Below, piece by piece: positions 8,601 to 17,087 of a stretch of 20,336 nt of DNA. Origin of the DNA: Choristocarpus tenellus KU-1152 (Eukaryota; Phaeophyceae); contig CAXNAD020000402.1 in the NCBI GenBank assembly GCA_964200185.2, positions 1-20,336 of the forward strand, read 5' to 3'. A program made the translations under genes and the position numbers. The notes beneath the pieces are model-generated. The model saw nothing but the letters and a program-made list of their open reading frames with translations. It was not told the DNA's origin and made no database searches. Each line of letters starts with the position of its first letter. Within the stretch, counting starts at the first letter, position 1.

Positions 8601-11600
8601 GGCAGCAAGAATGCTTCCGATCTACAGACGCAAATTAAAGAAATAAGTGAATCAACTTTCATGATCATCAAACCTTCCTATTCACAACTAAGAACTACAC
8701 CCCTTACCCAGGGGAGCACAAAATCTACCATGACTTCTCACAAATTGAGATTGCACTAGAATCAGTAGTAGGTTGACACAGAAGAAGACTATCAAAACCT
8801 TATGGAAACAAGTAATGTGTAAGTACAAAGACAACAAAATCATTTCAAAAAAAGATATTTCCTCGTATCTTCCTAAAAAATGCAAAAAATGCTTATCAAG
8901 CTTTTCTTGTGATCTCAATAACAAACATTTTTTGTCAGATGTTATCTAACATCAACCTTTCTCTTGCATTTAAAAAAATCTCTACTTGAAACAACAGCGC
9001 AGTCCAGCGAATCAAATCCATAGCACCCACAAAGAAGAGAACGGAAAGGGGTGGAACATTTCATTACTCAACATTTCACGATCTTACCAGCAGGGAAACA
9101 AAAGTGTCGAAAATTCATTTACTTGATTTGGCACTACAACAATACAGTTATCAACTTTCAAGTTCATTTAATCACTAGATAAAAGCAGATCTAGTGGTCA
9201 CAAAAAAGCAGTACCTCCAAAGCCAAAAGACATAATACTTACCTCAAATGGTCACCGGAGAGAGTCTTCACGTCATGAACTTCAAATGAATCAACGTAGA
9301 GGTCATCCAAACGTAACAATGCCACTGCATCCTGCCAAAAAAAACACAAAAAACAAAAAGAATAAAACCATGAACAGCAACACAAATGTAACAGAAACAT
9401 AAAAAATACTGCGTGGTCAGGGGTGTCACCCAACAGTCAACAAAGTATACTAAAACATCTAAATCATATCACCTCTGTTTAGAACACCACAACACTCAAT
9501 GAACTTCTACCCATGCCTTTCAGAGGTGAGGCTGGCAAGGCACAAGTCATGCTACTAAAAAAGAAAAATACTGGCATACAATAAGCAAAAAGAGTCCACT
9601 ACGCTTCCCACAACTAGACGTACACATACCAGCAAGTACAAATATCAGAGAGCACCTTCCTTTCCTGCCTCTGCCTCTCACAAATTTATAAAATTTCACC
9701 TGGACCTCAAATCCCAGCATGAAGGCCTGGATGAAGTCAGCTGTTTTTTGCAGTGCGGATCCATCTTCAGTGTGGACAGACGACTTCAACTCTACATTCC
9801 TTGTTTTTCGGTTAAACCTTCAATTATGGTGGGCAAAACAACACGAGTGTGAGTTCTACCTGGATTAAGTATCACAAGCTACATGAGAGGGTGGGAGGAC
9901 TAACCACCTTTTATAGACAGTGTTCTACATAGTAATTAACCCTATTGAAATTACTCAAGAACATTCTAGCTACATTGAATCTTATACACACTGAACTAAA
10001 TGCTGCAGTGCATGGGGAATATCCCATCTTTGAGAGCCTCCACTGCCCTTGGGGAACACTCTTCACACTTTTTGAGAATCTCACTCCAACCCTAACTAAC
10101 CCTAACCTGTGCTTATTAATTGAAGCTAACAAGTGACAGTGAGGGTTCCCCAGGCACAATGAGATCTCCACTGTGCACTCCACCACTTTCTGACCAAAGT
10201 TGAGATTGGATCATACCATTGTTCAAATGTGTGTTACGTCAAACACCAATTTAGACAATAATATACTCCCCATGAAAAAAGGTCATCCTCTCACCTCATC
10301 AGCAACCAGTAAATAACAAAAAATGACCACTCACCCAGGCATGGAGCAATAGCAGTGCAGCCAAAAGCATAGTAAGTCATACTGACACTTTGGGGCAACT
10401 GAATCACCAGTCAAAATTTTACCTAAAGATTCAAAAAAGACAAAAAAAAAAAGGTGATACAGGAACTACCCTATCTCTTAGGGATACAGCATCAAAACAG
10501 AAATTATCAAAAAAGAAATCTCTACTGTGTAGCACATCAAGTCTTGTAATCAAAGAGATTATCTGGACCACACACGTTCAAAGGATACATTTTCAATTAC
10601 AATTGTCCTTTCCAAAGACAAAGTTCACACTCAGAAACTACTATACCCTAGGACTCACACTCTACCTGATCTGCAGTTTCATGTGCTCTACAGTTGGGGT
10701 GACAAGGTTCTCCCAGTTAAGGCGAAGTGGTGTAAGGCGATGCGGTGGACATCGAATGCGCCGGAAATCGTCCTTGCCCCCCTGTCACAGTTCAATATAG
10801 AAGCATTCATGAGCGTTGGCGAGTAGACATGTGCTTCACAATCAGTTTTTAATCAACCACAATCTATTAATCCAAAACATCCATGTATGAACCATTGCCA
10901 GAATCTAAGAGGACCAAACCTAGCAAGGAATATTTCTGTAAAATCATTGATGTCGCTGCCACCCATTCAGTAAAAAATTGAACAGAAGACTTGGGTAGAA
11001 CATTGAACTCAGCAATCAGCTACCAATTATAACCCTACCATACTCAATGATATAAAACAAGTACGCAATGGCACAAAGACTATCACTTTCAACATTTTCT
11101 CATTAAGCTCCTTTCTTTCACTGCCACACCAGGAATCAACAAGTGCCTCGATACTCTAATATCACCAAGGACATGTTCACCTTCAAAACCCTCCACGTTT
11201 TACTCTCCAACCAGCTAAAGTTCAGTAAAACTTCAAGCCCACAACCTCCATGAATTATCCCCTTTAAGTCAACTTTTTTTCAATGCAAAACAAGCAATTA
11301 AGAAACACCATGAATACTGCTATACACCTGCATGATGCCATTTTTTTAGACAATGATGTAAATTTGGATAATAAATGTGAATCAATGCATGTCATGAGTT
11401 GAACACTTTGTACAAGAACACCGTATGTCAAGTCCTGTACAGCAATCTATGTTTAAAGACTCAAAGCACAGCAAATAAGGAATGAGGACACAGTTCACTC
11501 TCATTTAAAGTTTCAACTCTCAACAAGGGAAAACCATTACAGTCTTCAAGATAAACCCCCTACATGACTTCCATAGAATAGACGATCGCAGCTACACATG

Positions 11601-11962
11601 GTTCAGTGGAATTACACTTCCTCCACTCTGAAGTGAAATATTTTTCACCTGCATCTCCCGTGCGCTCAATGCAGGAAAATTACGCCTAGCCTTGCCAGCT
11701 CGTGATCTCTTCCTCCCAGTTGAACGCCCCTTACCCTTAATCGAGGCTGCCGCTCCTGCTGCCTCAGAGTCAGACCCCTCATCCATTGCTCTTGCAGCAG
11801 CAACAGCTGCCAAACCCTCTGCCTCACCCCCTGCTTCGGCATCTAGCTCCTGCTCCCCAACCTTCAAGACCTTTTTCAGTATAACAGTTAACCTAATTAG
11901 CATGAGTCTAAGTCATTCAACACCTTTACATGGTATTCGCCATCATGAACCTCAACAGGCAT
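5606..11962 (-). CDS. PNO1: PNO1/Dim2, KH-domain 40S ribosome-biogenesis factor, 7 exons
   Basis: PNO1 (yeast Dim2) is a nuclear and cytoplasmic pre-40S factor that binds near the 3' end of 18S rRNA and works with Nob1 and the Dim1 dimethylase. Exons on the minus strand: 11962-11930, 11870-11649, 10781-10666, 9817-9700, 9331-9243, 6235-6109, 5707-5606. They total 807 bases, 268 residues, ending at TGA 5608-5606. Split codons at 10666/9817 (Arg) and 9243/6235 (Ser) join exactly. Residues 12-85 are an Ala/Glu-rich then basic variable N-terminus. Next come [60 protein letters not shown] and [13 protein letters not shown]. The KH loop GQRG is at residues 201-204, followed by [11 protein letters not shown] and [12 protein letters not shown]. 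Length is close to human PNO1 (252). Every intron is GT-AG. Two weak points: intron 6 has a poor donor (GTCGGG), and the 59-nt intron 1 with its 11-residue first exon is the least certain part. Assignment rests on remembered family sequence. Confidence 0.93.
5880..5897 (-). repeat. AACCT tandem tract in PNO1 intron 6
   Basis: Three full AACCT units plus AAC on the plus strand. It resembles the five-base TTAGG telomere unit, not the six-base TTAGGG unit hinted at by the other tracts in the window. It lies inside intron 6 (5708-6108). Confidence 0.6.
7025..7109 (-). ncRNA. Candidate box C/D snoRNA, copy A
   Basis: Read on the minus strand (host sense), the 85-nt element starts with CCC and ends with GGG, a 3-bp terminal stem. 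It has a C-like box GTGATTC (7105-7099), D' CTGA (7074-7071), C' ATGCTGA (7060-7054) and a D-like box ATGA (7031-7028). Directly upstream of the D-like box is CTTGTCGACTTCCCT, complementary to the conserved large-subunit rRNA stretch AGGGAAGUCGGCAAG with one G-U pair. By the D+5 rule the modified base would be the fifth, AGGG[A]. The C box matches the RUGAUGA consensus at only five of seven positions, and the D box is AUGA, not CUGA. Those deviations are the main reason for doubt. Function is inferred; expression is not shown. Confidence 0.62.
7416..7498 (-). ncRNA. Candidate box C/D snoRNA, copy B
   Basis: This 83-nt element is identical to copy A except for a small change in the segment between the C and D' boxes (two bases shorter, about one substitution). 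Boxes, terminal CCC/GGG stem and the D-adjacent antisense stretch are the same. Homology with copy A extends roughly 15 bases beyond each end (GGTGG-AGAGCAG on one side, GGGC-CTC-CCT on the other), so A and B arose by a recent local duplication of about 120 bases. Confidence 0.6.
8018..8096 (-). ncRNA. Candidate box C/D snoRNA, diverged copy D
   Basis: On the minus strand this 79-nt element has a perfect 6-bp terminal stem (CTCCTA at the start, TAGGAG at the end), a C-like box ATGATTA, and D' CTGA at 8064-8061 followed by GTTTGTCAGTGC. It aligns with copies A-C through the C box, the GG-CC block, CTGAGT and the CAGTGC region. Its terminal stem sequence differs but still pairs, which suggests conserved structure. 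The D-like box reads CTGT and the antisense segments differ from A-C, so its target would be different or lost. No target could be assigned. Confidence 0.42.
8132..8214 (-). ncRNA. Candidate box C/D snoRNA, copy C
   Basis: This 83-nt element is related to A and B but visibly older. On the minus strand it has CCC/GGG ends, C-like box ATGATTC, D' CTGA, C' GTGCTGA and D-like ATGA. Substitutions cluster in the segment before D' and between D' and C'. By contrast the D-adjacent stretch CCTTGTCGACTTCCCT and the following ATGAGGG are unchanged from A and B, as expected if that antisense stretch is under selection. It lies only 35 bases from copy D. Confidence 0.58.
10088..10107 (+). repeat. Telomere-like tract in PNO1 intron 3
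   Basis: Reads AACCCTAACTAACCCTAACC, an imperfect run of the CCCTAA unit with one shortened unit in the middle. It is located in intron 3 (9818-10665). Confidence 0.65.
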
Positions 11963-12784
11963 AGTCTTCTTCTAACAAAGGAGTGACATTATGGATTTAG
12001 AAAAAGCCCGTGAAGAGGACTACCCCCTTTACTCAACAATCTTGACTCATGCAACTATCATTCGGAATTTAGTTGGAGGCAGCAGAGCTGTACTTCTGTC
12101 ATTTAAGGTGGATGTTTTCCTTCAGATAGGTAAAAAAAAGTATTCTTTATACAAAAATACAAGGGTTTCAGTTTCAAGCATAAAGGGAAAATGTGTGAGA
12201 TTCACCCCCTCCTGTTCAGTACCATCCAGTTCATAATTCCATCAACAATGTACCATCAACATCATCTATATACATACAACTGCTGCTCAATATACACAAA
12301 ATATAAGAAAAGGGCTGATTGGATAAAGCAGCACCATCTAATTGGTATTGTCTAGTGAAGCAGAATTTAGATAAAACAGCAGCAATCTAGAGAGGTAAAA
12401 AACAGGGTACAATTCTCAATGAGAAAAATTTCTGACAATGGTGATTCGGCTAGTGATTAAAAGCAATCAATTCACCAAAAGAATCATGTCCTTAAGTCAG
12501 ACTCTGCTGTTTACAGCATCCAAAAAGTACATAAATCAACAGTTACAACAGGATTAAATTCGCACATTCACAGAGGAAAAAAAAATCATGGATACCTCAC
12601 ATACAGACATGGAAGGCCTGGATTGTGCTTGGCTGAATTTAATTTAACATTAGCTAGCACAAGGTAGAAAATAATAAATGCATGTTTGGGAATACAGAGA
12701 CACTTTCTCACCCATCCACATATCTCATGCCCTCATATGCACCACTCGGTTAAGGTGGGAGCTTGAAAATATTATTCTTAAGGT
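11963..12784. other. Upstream region of PNO1; no gene seen
   Basis: AT-rich spacer immediately upstream of the PNO1 start codon. It should contain the PNO1 promoter and 5' untranslated region, but I see no clear TATA or initiator element. An 81-residue open stretch at 11991-12236 (+) has no recognisable motif and is probably not coding. Confidence 0.55.
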
Positions 12785-12985
12785 TCTAAGTGTCTGGGGG
12801 GGGATCTACACCAGGTTATTCAATCGGGCCCTAACCAGGAGAACCGCACTTACGTTATCCAGCCGACCCATCCAACCAATGTCACCCAAAAATCATCACA
12901 TGGAAAAATGTACCCCGAATGGACAGTCACCACACACACACCCTAGACACTTTGGGTCTAAATGGACCACTGGAACAATCAAACG
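12785..12985 (-). repeat. Dispersed repeat, third copy (inverted)
   Basis: The reverse complement aligns with 2061-2272, sharing blocks such as TCTAGGGTGTG-like, ACATTTTTCCATGTG, GATTTTTGGGTGA, TTGGTTGGATG, GGATAACGTAAGTGC, AGGGCCCGATTGA, CCTGGTGTAGATCCCCCC and CAGACACTT. The C-rich end matches the first bases of the window too. Orientation is opposite to the copy at 2 kb. The nature of the element is unknown. Confidence 0.75.
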
Positions 12986-13027
12986 CACCTCTGAAGCCTT
13001 AAACACGACCCCCTCCTCGGCAGCCAT
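12896..13027 (-). CDS. Small Cys-rich ORF overlapping the dispersed repeat (uncertain)
   Basis: It encodes 43 residues from an ATG at 13027 (MAAEEGVVFKASEVRL...) to a TGA, with a cysteine cluster CLGCVCGDC near residues 30-38. The 3' half lies in the dispersed repeat, and the copy at 2 kb does not keep the frame, so the ORF may be accidental. It could also be an exon of an element-encoded protein together with the Cys-rich stretch at 13070-13285. I recognise no family. Confidence 0.2.
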   Translation of the reverse strand: MAAEEGVVFKASEVRLIVPVVHLDPKCLGCVCGDCPFGVHFSM

Positions 13028-13069
13028 TATTTTGTGTAGTTGTGAGATGTCGACTTTCCTGTCTGGATA

Positions 13070-13588
13070 TCAGCGAGCCACAGATGTTACAGGCCGCTTA
13101 CAGTACTGAGGGTGCACTGCTTGACACCCTTCGCAGGTTCCAAGCTGTTTTTTGCTATTGACTCGACCTTTTCCCATGAAAAATTTACAACAAGTGAAAT
13201 GCATGCTGGTCAGCAGAGAGTGTGGGGCAAATGTATAGATGCGCCACTGAAGGGGCTGGTCACCTGAGGAGGACATGGAGTCCATGCTTGCTAGATTTCG
13301 GAAAGGTGAGTCAACATATTAACAAGGAAAGACGTCTCAACATTGCTTGGGCAAAGTATAGAGTGTAAAGGAAAGAGTAAAGTTTAAGGTCTCACTGAGA
13401 ACAATCATCATTGAGACAAAGGTAAGATCTTCAAATGGTTCGCCACCGAACAAGGGGGGGCATATACCAGGATACAAGGAATCTTGCGTCGCCATTTGGA
13501 TAGAGAACCTTCTAACCTTGAACAACAGTGGAGTATCAAGGGAACATTTGGCAATACTTTTTGAACCAGTCTTGAAATCAGCAAGCAT
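13070..13588 (-). other. Coding-like minus-strand stretches, Cys-rich, unrecognised
   Basis: Two open stretches follow each other on the minus strand. The one at 13588-13337 (83 residues) includes LDTPLLFK followed by a possible GTTAGA donor. The one at 13285-13070 (71 residues) includes FTCCKFFMGKGRVNSKKQLG and then CEGCQAVHPQYC, a CxxC...C pattern of the zinc-binding kind. No complete gene can be built and no family is recognised. They lie in the spacer between divergent PNO1 and the PPR gene, so a small spliced gene or a transposon remnant are both possible. Confidence 0.22.
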
Positions 13589-14021
13589 ACGCTTTCCGCA
13601 CGGAGACTACCTCAACTGCGTAAGGTGACACTGCACAATGTGGTTGATAGAGCATGTAAAGTAGAGAGATGGGTGAGTCAATGCTACAGATTGGAAGTAA
13701 TCAGAGAAGTCGAAGTTGGTGCATTTGTGTCGTCGCTGGCAAACCAACACGTTCCCCCTCCCTCCCATTATGCTGATGATCTATCAATCTCGATGGAGAA
13801 AAATTGACCCCTTTCACATTGAACTCACACTGAAGAAGGGGTTGTTTGAGGTCTTGTGAGTCAGAGGTAAATAGTGTGAGCTCACAAGGAGTGGTAGGGT
13901 GGGTGATTTTTGAAAAATATTATGTGGGTGGTTGAGGTGGGAGTAGAGTTTAGGGTTAGGGCTACTGAGGAGATGGTTCGAAAGAGGATGTTGAGGTTGA
14001 ACAATCTGCGAAGAAGGCACC
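13589..14021 (+). promoter_or_regulatory. Upstream region of the PPR gene
   Basis: This stretch should hold the promoter and 5' untranslated region of the PPR gene. It is G-rich on the plus strand close to the start codon. The only distinctive element is TTTAGGGTTAGGG at 13949-13961, about 60 bases before the ATG. It resembles both a short telomere tract and the plant telo-box (AAACCCTAA), though not an exact match to the latter. No TATA box is evident. Regulatory function is inference only. Confidence 0.35.
13949..13961 (+). repeat. Telomere-like tract upstream of the PPR gene
   Basis: TTTAGGGTTAGGG, two telomere-type units on the G-rich strand. The other tracts in the window have the C-rich sequence on the plus strand, so this one is inverted relative to them. 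Confidence 0.65.
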
Positions 14022-17000
14022 ATGTCAACCCATGGCTGGCGGCATCCTACCGTGGGCTGTGGGGGAGAGAGCATGCGGAGCGCTTTCGTCCCTTCCCCAA
14101 ATCTTCAAGGGGACTTGCGATATGTCTTGCGCAGTGAGAGGCGTCAGGTGGAATGTGAGGGCCGTGGTTACCGCACCAGTACTTCAATCTCTACACCAAC
14201 AATACTAGAGGTGGAGCAAAGAGGGGAGACAAAACCGCGAGAAAGAAGAAGCCAAATAGCTTTACCTCGAGGTGGAGAAGGGGTACGTAATGCTTATGGC
14301 GAGGGAGGTCCGAATGATGATAAGGATAAAACTCTGTTGTTGTCATCCACAAGAACTCCCAAAGTCTCAAACACAGAGCTCAACGATTTTGTGACATATG
14401 CACAGGGGTTAGGGGTGGAGCGGAACTGGCGAGGGGTGCTTATGGCTATGGATGCTAATCGGGCCAAGGGCTTGAAGATGAATATCTCAGTCTACAACAC
14501 CTGCATATCAGTCGTTGGAAGTTGTGGGAGGTGGGAGGAATGCTTGAAACTACTCTGTGACATGAGAGCAGAAGGTATAGCCCCCACTATCGTCAGTTAC
14601 AGCGCAGCGATCAAGGCCTGCCGCAGGGGAGGCGAATGGCGAAAAGCTGTGGAACTCATCGGTGATATGCGTGCTAACGGAGTGACCCCCAGAGTCTGTA
14701 ACTATTCCTCTGTAATCGCAGCCTGTGCGGACGTGGGCCAGTGGGAGCGCGCATTGAGTCTCCTGGACGAGATGCATCGGGCCCACTGTGCCCCCGATAT
14801 TGACACGTACAATGCTGTCATAAGGGCCTGCGGAAGAGGGGGGCAACTAAATCAAGTTCACTCTTTGCTTGATGACTTGTTGAGGGAAAAGCTGACTCCA
14901 ACGACGACAACCTTCGCCGAGGCGATGAGAGCATGTTGTCCAGACGGGAAGTGGAAGGAGGCGCTGTCATTTCTTCAAGGAATGAAAGAGCATGGCCTTG
15001 AGGCAGATGTATACAACTACAGCTCTGTCATCAAGGCGTGCGGAAACGGGGGTCAGTGGAGGAATGCGTTATCCCTATTGGAGGAGATGAAGGCTGCAAA
15101 AATATGGCCAAACGTTATAGTGTATACAACAGCAATTGCTGCTTGTGGGGATGCGGGGGAGTGGGAAGCAGCCGTGTCCTTGCTAAAGGAAATGAAGGCT
15201 GCAGGCTTTGAAGCTACTGTCGTCACCTTCAATGCAGCAATCAAAGCCAAGGGTGAAGTTAGCCAGGTAATGCGCATCAAATCCCTGACAGAGCATATGC
15301 GTAACTCTGGTGTAGCCCTCAACTGCGCGGGGTATAAAACCTTGATCTCCGCTTGCTGCAAGGCCAGAGATTGGCAACAGGCCTTGGCTCTAATGGATGA
15401 TATGCAAGGAGAGGGACGTTGCAGCCCAGATGCAGACACCTACAAAATGATCATGATAGCCAATAGCAAAGAGGGGCATTGGGAGCGTGCTCTTGCAATG
15501 TTTGGGGAGATGCGTGCTGTAGGCAATGGTATCCACCCCAGCTTATCATCCTATAATGTGGCCTTGAGGGTATGTGCAAAGGCTGGACAATGGAGAGAAG
15601 CAGTATTGCTGTTGGGGGAGATGCAGAGGCAAGGTGGTAGGATAGACCCTGATACAGGCAGCTACAACTCAGCTATCTTGGCTTGCACAGCCGCAAGGAA
15701 GTGGAAGCAGGCCCTCTCTCTTCTGCATGAAATGAAGAAGGCGGGCATTACCCCAAGTGAGGGAACTTTGAACTCAGTTTTGGGTGTAGCTGCAATGGCA
15801 GGTTGTCTAGGAGATGCCCTTCCCATACTCTTTGAAATGGCAGAGGTTTATCCTGAGCTAGGTGAGGTTGTCTACACTGCAGCCATCACAGCTTCGTCCA
15901 AGTGGGGGCAGTGGGGGAGGGTGATTCCTCTACTGAAGGAAATGCAGGCCGCAGGGATAAAGCCCAACACTTTCATTTTTACAGTCGGCGTTAGGGCCTA
16001 TGGCAAGCTGGGGCTCTGGACTGAGGCTGTGGGTCTCCTAACAAAGATGAAATCAGAGGGTGTGAAACCTGACAGTTACACATACCAGGCAGCAATTACA
16101 GTGTGCACAATGAATGGCAAGGGGGTGCGTCAAAAGTGGGAGTGTGCCACTGCCTTGATGAAGGAGATGAAAGAGAGAGGGATAGTGCCAACACTTCTCT
16201 GCTACAACTCACTCATCAAGGCCTGTGGGAAGATGGGACAGTGGGCCCAGGCACTTTTGGTGCTGGACGAGATGCGGACAGGGGGGGTCCCTCCAGAGGA
16301 ATCCACGTATGTGCACGCTATCATGGCATGCAGTACTGCAAAACGTTGGAAAGAGGCACTTTCACTCCTTGATAAAATGAAGGCCACCGGTGTCCCACCA
16401 GGATTGGCCAGTTTCAATGCTGGCATCATGGCATGCGCGAACACAGGGCAGTGGAAAATGGCCTTGTCTATGCTGGGAAAGATGGACAAGGAGGGTGTTT
16501 CACCAGATGTTGTGGTTTGCAATTCAGTCATATCCGCATGTGCCTCTGCAGGTGAATGGAGACAAGCGGTGTTGCTCTTGAAGAACATGCGGAGGCTGGG
16601 GGTGCCACCAAACACTGTTTCTTTCACCTCGGCAATTGTGGCTTGTGGCAACGAAGGCCAGTGGGAGAAAGCTTTGTCACTGCTGGAAAACATGCAGAGG
16701 GAGGGTATGGCCCCCAACATCACCCATTTTAATGCAGCCATCACAGCTTGCAACAGGTCTTGTACCTGGAACGGAGCTCTTCAGCTGATGGATGCAATGC
16801 GGGTGAGCAATGTCAAGCCCAATGAAATCAGCTACATGCAAGTGATCAAGGCATGCATAAAGGGAGGCTGGCCATGTCAGGCGAAATCCTTTTTGATGGA
16901 GATGAAATTGCGTGGGATTGTTCCCAATGCTGTGGGGAAAATGATCATATCCAGTGCGCTCAATAGCAGTCACTCTGGTAGGAATGTGAATCGCAGTGGG

Positions 17001-17087
17001 GCAGCAGGAGAGGAATGGGTCACCCTAATCAAGCTTATAGATGAGATATTCAAGGAATCAGTGAAGACAGAGGGGGGGCAGGGCTGA
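14022..17087 (+). CDS. P-class pentatricopeptide repeat protein, 1021 residues, intronless
   Basis: PPR proteins bind single-stranded RNA, usually organellar transcripts, to guide stability, processing or translation. Residues 155-969 are an unbroken array of 23 PPR motifs, mostly 35 residues. Motif 9 has 36, motifs 10 and 11 have 37, and motif 16 has 40, carrying an insert around GVRQK. A degenerate repeat precedes them at about 120-154. Most motifs follow the pattern YNAAIxACGxxGQWxxALSLLxEM, with a strongly conserved Trp. There is no E, DYW or SMR domain, so it is a pure P-class protein. The N-terminal ~118 residues are Arg-rich and low in acidic residues at first, compatible with an organelle targeting sequence but not diagnostic. 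The start at 14022 has a good context (GGCACCATG) and follows an in-frame stop at 13998-14000. The last 52 residues are non-repeat. It lies head-to-head with PNO1, about 2 kb away. The target RNA is unknown. Confidence 0.95.
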   Translation: MSTHGWRHPTVGCGGESMRSAFVPSPNLQGDLRYVLRSERRQVECEGRGYRTSTSISTPTILEVEQRGETKPRERRSQIALPRGGEGVRNAYGEGGPNDDKDKTLLLSSTRTPKVSNTELNDFVTYAQGLGVERNWRGVLMAMDANRAKGLKMNISVYNTCISVVGSCGRWEECLKLLCDMRAEGIAPTIVSYSAAIKACRRGGEWRKAVELIGDMRANGVTPRVCNYSSVIAACADVGQWERALSLLDEMHRAHCAPDIDTYNAVIRACGRGGQLNQVHSLLDDLLREKLTPTTTTFAEAMRACCPDGKWKEALSFLQGMKEHGLEADVYNYSSVIKACGNGGQWRNALSLLEEMKAAKIWPNVIVYTTAIAACGDAGEWEAAVSLLKEMKAAGFEATVVTFNAAIKAKGEVSQVMRIKSLTEHMRNSGVALNCAGYKTLISACCKARDWQQALALMDDMQGEGRCSPDADTYKMIMIANSKEGHWERALAMFGEMRAVGNGIHPSLSSYNVALRVCAKAGQWREAVLLLGEMQRQGGRIDPDTGSYNSAILACTAARKWKQALSLLHEMKKAGITPSEGTLNSVLGVAAMAGCLGDALPILFEMAEVYPELGEVVYTAAITASSKWGQWGRVIPLLKEMQAAGIKPNTFIFTVGVRAYGKLGLWTEAVGLLTKMKSEGVKPDSYTYQAAITVCTMNGKGVRQKWECATALMKEMKERGIVPTLLCYNSLIKACGKMGQWAQALLVLDEMRTGGVPPEESTYVHAIMACSTAKRWKEALSLLDKMKATGVPPGLASFNAGIMACANTGQWKMALSMLGKMDKEGVSPDVVVCNSVISACASAGEWRQAVLLLKNMRRLGVPPNTVSFTSAIVACGNEGQWEKALSLLENMQREGMAPNITHFNAAITACNRSCTWNGALQLMDAMRVSNVKPNEISYMQVIKACIKGGWPCQAKSFLMEMKLRGIVPNAVGKMIISSALNSSHSGRNVNRSGAAGEEWVTLIKLIDEIFKESVKTEGGQG

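Larger units (their letters stand above)
6236..9242 (-). other. PNO1 intron 5, a 3-kb intron hosting snoRNA-like elements
   Basis: The donor is GTAAGT directly after the exon ending in GACCATTTGAG, and the acceptor is GATCCACAG before CCGTGCC. At 3007 bases it is by far the longest of the six introns; the others are 59, 867, 848, 368 and 401. It contains no protein-coding signal on either strand. Its distinctive content is four related elements of 79-85 nt at 7025-7109, 7416-7498, 8018-8096 and 8132-8214, all oriented with the host transcript. Confidence 0.85.

Noticed and set aside
9547-9789. 80-residue minus-strand ORF as an independent gene
   Set aside because: Its first part is PNO1 exon 4 (9817-9700). 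The remainder reads through the GTGAAA donor into intron 4.
11692-11964. 90-residue plus-strand ORF rich in Ala, Pro and Ser
   Set aside because: It is the antisense shadow of PNO1 exons 1 and 2.
14073-14096. RSAFVPSP near the PPR N-terminus as a heterokont plastid ASAFAP motif
   Set aside because: No hydrophobic signal peptide precedes it, which such bipartite targeting requires.
16202-16753. 183-residue open stretch on the minus strand inside the PPR gene
   Set aside because: It is antisense to the PPR repeats and exists because of their repetitive codon pattern. The same applies to the other minus-strand and off-frame stretches between 14022 and 17087.
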